Assembly (NCBI GenBank): GCA_014706385.1 | Contig: JACGZH010000001.1 | Coordinates: 1,426,001-1,490,000, forward strand | Length of the DNA stretch: 64,000 bases | Direction: 5' to 3' | DNA from: Phaffia rhodozyma | Taxonomy: Eukaryota; Basidiomycota; Tremellomycetes; Cystofilobasidiales; Mrakiaceae | Shown: positions 59,956 to 64,000 of the stretch, piece after piece | Position numbering within the stretch: position 1 is the first letter of the stretch | How the letters are laid out: each line of letters begins with the position of its first letter | Position numbers and translations under genes: made by a program | Notes under the pieces: generated by a model | What the model saw: the letters and a program-made list of their open reading frames with translations, nothing else | Databases searched by the model: none | What the model was told of the DNA's origin: nothing

Positions 59956-61569
59956 TGTATTTAACATATACATCATTCTGCGATAGCACTAATCGTCGTG
60001 GATGCAGGTTGAGTAACCCGTGTTCTTGCGCTTGTATCACTACCCACAAGCTGTTGCTTCATCCGCTCTTTAATTTCTTATCTTCTGTTCTCATCAAGCT
60101 TGAGCCTTACTATCATATACATGCGAAAGATCATGTTGTGTACCTGATATTGAGGTCCATACGAAGCCTGCAGAGATCAGCTGCACGTGTCTATATTGAG
60201 AAAATCATCTTTATTCCTTTATCTCCTCTTCTCTTTGCCTGTTCATTGCTTTGTACATGAGTTGTAGAGTCTTGATCAGGTCACTCATCATGACCTTCAA
60301 CAGCCGAACCGACCAAGAAGATTTTCTGCAAAGAAGCAGGCATCAATCCCGACAGCTGGTAAAAGGATAAAATGAAGTCGGGGTGATGAGGACAAGTTTC
60401 CGCATTGAAAAACTCACCAGTTGCCTTTGCTTTCAGGAGTTCTGCTCACCCGGGTTGTCGGAAGCTTCTCTCGATGACCGCGGGAGGGCTCGACATGTCT
60501 CTGAACACTAGCGGTCTGGTTGAACATGGCACGCAGTAGTCATTTTCTTTCAAGCCATAGAGGCACCTCGCGAGGATAAACAGAGACGCTCGGAAACAGC
60601 AGCTGTGGATAAAAAAACATCGTAAAAGTGTCAACAGATCTCCGTGATAAGTATCTCTCACTCTCAGACTCACGCTGACTGTGAAAACTGCCAGACTGAC
60701 ACTGTAGATTGCCTCTCTTACCCCATTGCCTCTCTCTGGTTTCTTCCAACAGATCTTCTTTCGTTTGGAATTGCCTATCTCGTTTATCTCCGCGCTACTC
60801 TCGCCTCACATTCTCATTCCTAGCCTTGGATCTCGACATTTTACGCCGCCCGAGAGTGGAGACGTCTCCGCTGATGTGCACACATCATGAGCGAGCAGGG
60901 ATACCACAAGCTGGCATTTCGTCTGTTGAAAGGACGTCCAGGTACCTTCCGGGCATTCGGGAACGGCGCCTCCTTCTCATCTTTTCGCGTGCATACCTCA
61001 GGCCCTGTGGAGACGCTATCTTTTAAGCTGAAAGCGTTCTCGTTGCTCCGGGTTCGCAAGATCTGTGAGCTCTAGACGTCGAAAGTGTGTTCCAAGTGCC
61101 ATGGCGAGTTCTCGAGCAGGAGCAGAACGTGGGCGATCAAAGAGTGTTGAAACGTATGCCGGGGGATTCGCCTATGCTGAATGCCTGTTGCATTTCTCAT
61201 GACAGCGTCCCAGCGAGGCGTGCCGAGTACTGATCATCTTCTCCGCTCTCTCTCCTTGTTCTTACACTTGGCGGAACAGGGATTGTATTGCGTCGCGCTA
61301 CATAGTCCGTCCAGCCCTACACCTAGAAGAGAATGAGGGGGCGAGAATGTTAGTGTTCGACATGACTGCCGCTGATGATGTCACTGTCACCGAGGCTCAG
61401 GCTGACACTGAGACTGATGCTATGGCTGACAATGTCCCAATGACGGGGGCAAACTAAATTCATACGCCATGGGGATTTGATAGGCCCTACTTCTTCGTCC
61501 TCTTTCTATTGCACATTCATCTCTCAACCACCATTATCTCGCCTCCTCACATCAGCCTACCTACTCAAC
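59956..61569. other. Unresolved 1.6-kb stretch between HCS1 and membrane-protein gene
   Basis: No gene can be named here. On the minus strand, 60,410-60,520 has a short open frame (MFNQTASVQRHVEPSRGH) ending in a good GTGAGT donor. On the plus strand, 60,887-61,455 has several coding-like pieces (separate entry). Otherwise the sequence is ordinary intergenic DNA. Confidence 0.3.
60887..61455 (+). CDS. Possible unrecognised gene (exon pieces only)
   Basis: An ATG at 60887 begins MSEQGYHKLAFRLLKGRP before a possible GTACCT donor. Further right, an open frame after a CTCTAG acceptor reads VESVFQVPWRVLEQEQNVGD and RVLKRMPGDSPMLNACCIS. The last piece ends in an acidic stretch (MTAADDVTVTEAQADTETD) and a stop at 61455. 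The pieces look more like protein than chance but I could not join them with confidence or recognise a family. Confidence 0.25.
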
Positions 61570-63122
61570 ATGGCTCTTTCTGACGGTCTTCTCCTCAAGG
61601 TAGTTTCTGTTCTGTTCATTGGATTGAAAGCCTCTATCCCGTCTGATCGAAATCTATTCCACATTACTGTTTCTTTTTCTGCCCCGTGCATGTGTTCCTG
61701 TCCATGATAGGTGTTGAACACCCTCGTCTACATTGTCAATCTCGGTGCGAATGTCTACACTTTCTCGGGAGAGCCAGGAAAGGAGACTTTCATCACGCCT
61801 GCTGCTTACGCTTTCTACATCTGGTAAGCTCATTTTGGAAGGGATATTGTATTCTGGACAATATCTCTTGCCTTCTCCTCTTTTTCTTCTTTTAATTAAA
61901 AAAAAAAAGCCATCTCTTCTGACAGTCTCCTTCTCTTTTCCCTTTGATTGGCATATACTTACATCACAGGTCCCTGATCCACCTCTTGTTGCTCGGATAC
62001 ATCATCTACCAGTGGAGTGAGTATCACCATGATTCATAGAAACCCGTTTGGTCAAGTTAAGGCAGCATATACTGATCAACGTCATTGTCGGTCATTCATT
62101 CAGCTGATGCCGGAAAGGAGGTCATCATCGACAACATCGGAATCCGATTTGCCTTGCTTGGCGCATTGACCTCGCTGTACAGTTTCTTCGGAGTTCGAGG
62201 ATGGTATATCACCGCTTTCATCTTCTCGATTCTGTGAGTCCAGTTCATGTGATATTCTCTCCAAAAGTTGTGAGCTCATGTCTTTCTGCTTCGACGAAAA
62301 GCGTTTCTGCCACTGTCTCATCCATCTACTACACCGTCCGGGTCAACCACCGAGGTGGTAATGTCTATGACGAGCTTTTCGTTCACCTTCCCTATTCTTT
62401 GTACCATGCTTGGGCTCTCGTTCTTGTCGTCCTCTCTGGTTTCCAGGCTTTTGGACGAGAGGCTCACCATCATGCAGGCGTTGGAACCAAGGTCTTTGTC
62501 TTCCTTGCCTTGTAAGCACATTTTATATATATTTCAAACACATCACTGTCCTCAAATACAAGATTTGTTGGTTTCATGTTCAACTCCTGCCCTTCCGTTC
62601 CTACAACAGGTTTTTCCTCGAGACCTCTGCTGTCGGATATGGTTCGTCACATTTATCAATCGTTTTGGTATCGCCGTCAATTCAACATCTGACGATAATA
62701 ACCCTATGAAATCAAATAGCCTTCAGCTCTCGAGAGGGTGATCTTGGAGGAGCCCTCACCATCTCCTGGGTTCTTTGGGCCATCTTCCAGGTAAACAAGT
62801 TTTTTTTTTGCCTTTCGTCTCAAATCCGATCTCCTCGTCACTAGAGACTAATTCGGCAACGGTCTTTCTCTGTTTCAGCACCAAACTTCTAGCAAATTCA
62901 TCCACTGGTCCGCTTTGGTCTTTGCCATTCTCGCCACCTTCTTCTCTGTCAAGGCTCTTTTCACTACCGTACGTGTCTCCCTTCAATCATAGCCATACTT
63001 AGATTTGGGATTTATATTTGACCATATACCTGCTCATCATGCATCGTTCACAGTGGAGATCCGGAGGTGTCAAGGCCGTTCTCGGAGATGAGGAAAGGGC
63101 CCCGCTCCTTGGATCCTCGTAG
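61570..63122 (+). CDS. Multi-pass membrane protein of unknown function (B)
   Basis: About nine exons join from the ATG at 61570: MALSDGLLLK, then VLNTLVYIVNLGANVYTF, ITPAAYAFYIWSLIHLLLLG, IRFALLGALTSLYSFFGVRG, ITAFIFSILVSATVSSIYYT, LYHAWALVLVVLSGFQAFG, VFVFLALFFLETSAVGYAFS, GGALTISWVLWAIFQ and HWSALVFAILATFFSVKAL. Seven to eight hydrophobic spans are visible, with a His-rich loop (REAHHHAGVG). The cytosolic tail is GDEERAPLLGSS, with an acidic dileucine motif. The layout suggests a vacuolar or endosomal transporter or sensor-like protein, but I cannot name a family. Spans and tail parallel those of the protein at 47428-48844. Confidence 0.72.
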
Positions 63123-64000
63123 ACGGCCAATTTGTCGAGGCGTCGATGGTGCCGCCACTAATTTCTTTCACATGAAATCTTGCCTTTGATATGTTGTTAT
63201 CCCGTGGAACTCCTGTTCTTTCTTCTTTGATGTGTTTTTTTTTACTTTAATCTTGCCTTATCACGTGCTCTGCCTCTGCCTTGTTTTCATTTTGTTTATT
63301 ATCTTGTCTATCGATGACAATGTGTTGAGTCGAGTTGAGTTGAACATCATGTGGGTTGTCATAAGAAGCGCCAAGGGAGACCCGGATATGTGGTTATGAG
63401 TGTATTCGGAACTGAGATTGTGGTGTTGGTGGTGTATGAAGCTCGCAAAAAGGCCTCAGTTTGGCCGCCGCTCAGAGTATCCGCCGGAAACAGTGGAGTC
63501 AGATTAGAAGCAAATGAGGATGAAAGAGACATCCTGATCGTATTGACAATATCGACAAATGACATCTCTATCGAAGCAAGAAAGAAAGCTGAAAACAAAG
63601 AGCTAGACATCGACTCGTATGTCTCTTCTGTTTGAAGATTGCCATCCAGTCTTGTTCGTCCTAGAAATTGTTTTCTAACGACGGCAACGAGATCGACCTC
63701 TTTCATATATAATTCTTCCCGATTAGAAAAAAGCCTCAATAATACCACTCTTGGTAAGATACTTCTCCATATTGTCTGCTCCGTCCTCCATCCTTGTCAC
63801 GTCTGCATGACTAGGAAAGTTTTCCCATTCAAGATATCCACCTTATCTATCATTCTATATCCCTCTTTTTGATTCCATTCTTAGCGATCGGACACTTCGC
63901 CTCGGACTTCTGGAGAATATTGCTCGAAAGACAAAGTCGATATTCCCTCAACAGCCGGGTCTCGCATTCAAGATGGTGGTAAGTCTCCAACCTGTCTTTT
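63123..64000. other. Right edge: 3' region of membrane-protein gene and start of an unresolved gene
   Basis: The left part (to about 63,350) is the T-rich 3' region of the membrane-protein gene. Beyond it, open frames exist on both strands (63,351-63,748) without family features. The best coding evidence is the exon listed next. Confidence 0.3.
63885..63978 (+). CDS. Likely internal exon of a gene running off the right edge
   Basis: A CTTAG acceptor at 63880-63884 and a GTAAGT donor at 63979 bracket 94 nt. In one frame they read SDRTLRLGLLENIARKTKSI then FPQQPGLAFKM. The strong splice signals and the helical, HEAT-like look suggest real coding sequence. The family and upstream exons are unknown. 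Confidence 0.35.

Overview
The window is a gene-dense nuclear segment of an intron-rich basidiomycete. Nearly every gene is cut by many short introns (about 50-100 nt, GTRNGT...YAG, a few GC-AG). A cytochrome P450 here closely resembles, from memory, the astaxanthin synthase CrtS of Phaffia rhodozyma (Xanthophyllomyces dendrorhous) in both sequence and 18-exon layout. This points to Phaffia or a close relative in the Cystofilobasidiales (Tremellomycetes). The species call is inference; the fungal and basidiomycete calls are firm. I found no tRNA, rRNA, CRISPR array or intact transposon.

Layout: 1-340 is the 5' end of an ATG22-like vacuolar permease (-). 897-4122 is the complex I 75/78-kDa subunit (-). 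4920-6574 is SURF6/RRP14 (+). 7066-12173 is a full-length Ste6-type ABC exporter (-). 12782-14296 is an uncharacterised charged protein with a SURP-like stretch (+). 14423-18498 is the CrtS-like P450 (-), whose introns carry six different tandem repeats. 18.8-19.1 kb holds an orphan coding-like fragment. 19174-20317 is TMA22/DENR (-). 20921-23971 is a Rua1-type regulator (+). 24193-25652 is an EFM7-type methyltransferase (-). 26147-27518 is a universal stress protein (-). 27743-31535 is glutamine-dependent NAD synthetase (-). 31727-32448 is a YAR1-like ankyrin protein (+). 32888-39909 is a PACT-domain spindle-pole-body scaffold (-). 40564-44919 is a Zn2Cys6 transcription factor (+). 45382-47126 is the SLX1 endonuclease (-). 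47428-48844 is a multi-pass membrane protein (-). 49245-51112 is a DHH-family phosphoesterase (+). 51441-53131 is VPS26 (+). 53479-54067 is a small unknown protein (-). 54279-55869 is a WRN-like 3'-5' exonuclease (+). 56167-59955 is an HCS1/IGHMBP2-type helicase (+). 59956-61569 is unresolved. 61570-63122 is a second multi-pass membrane protein (+). 63.1-64 kb holds the edge of a further gene.

Most genes are housekeeping and functionally unrelated, as expected for a eukaryotic chromosome. There is a loose run of genome-maintenance genes between 45 and 60 kb (SLX1, DHH phosphoesterase, exonuclease, HCS1 helicase), which is probably coincidence. The most notable observations are the CrtS-like P450 paralogue, its repeat-filled introns, and reading-frame-critical microexons of 4 nt (VPS26) and 5 nt (Zn2Cys6 factor). 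CDS coordinates below run from start codon to stop codon and include introns; internal splice sites were read by eye.
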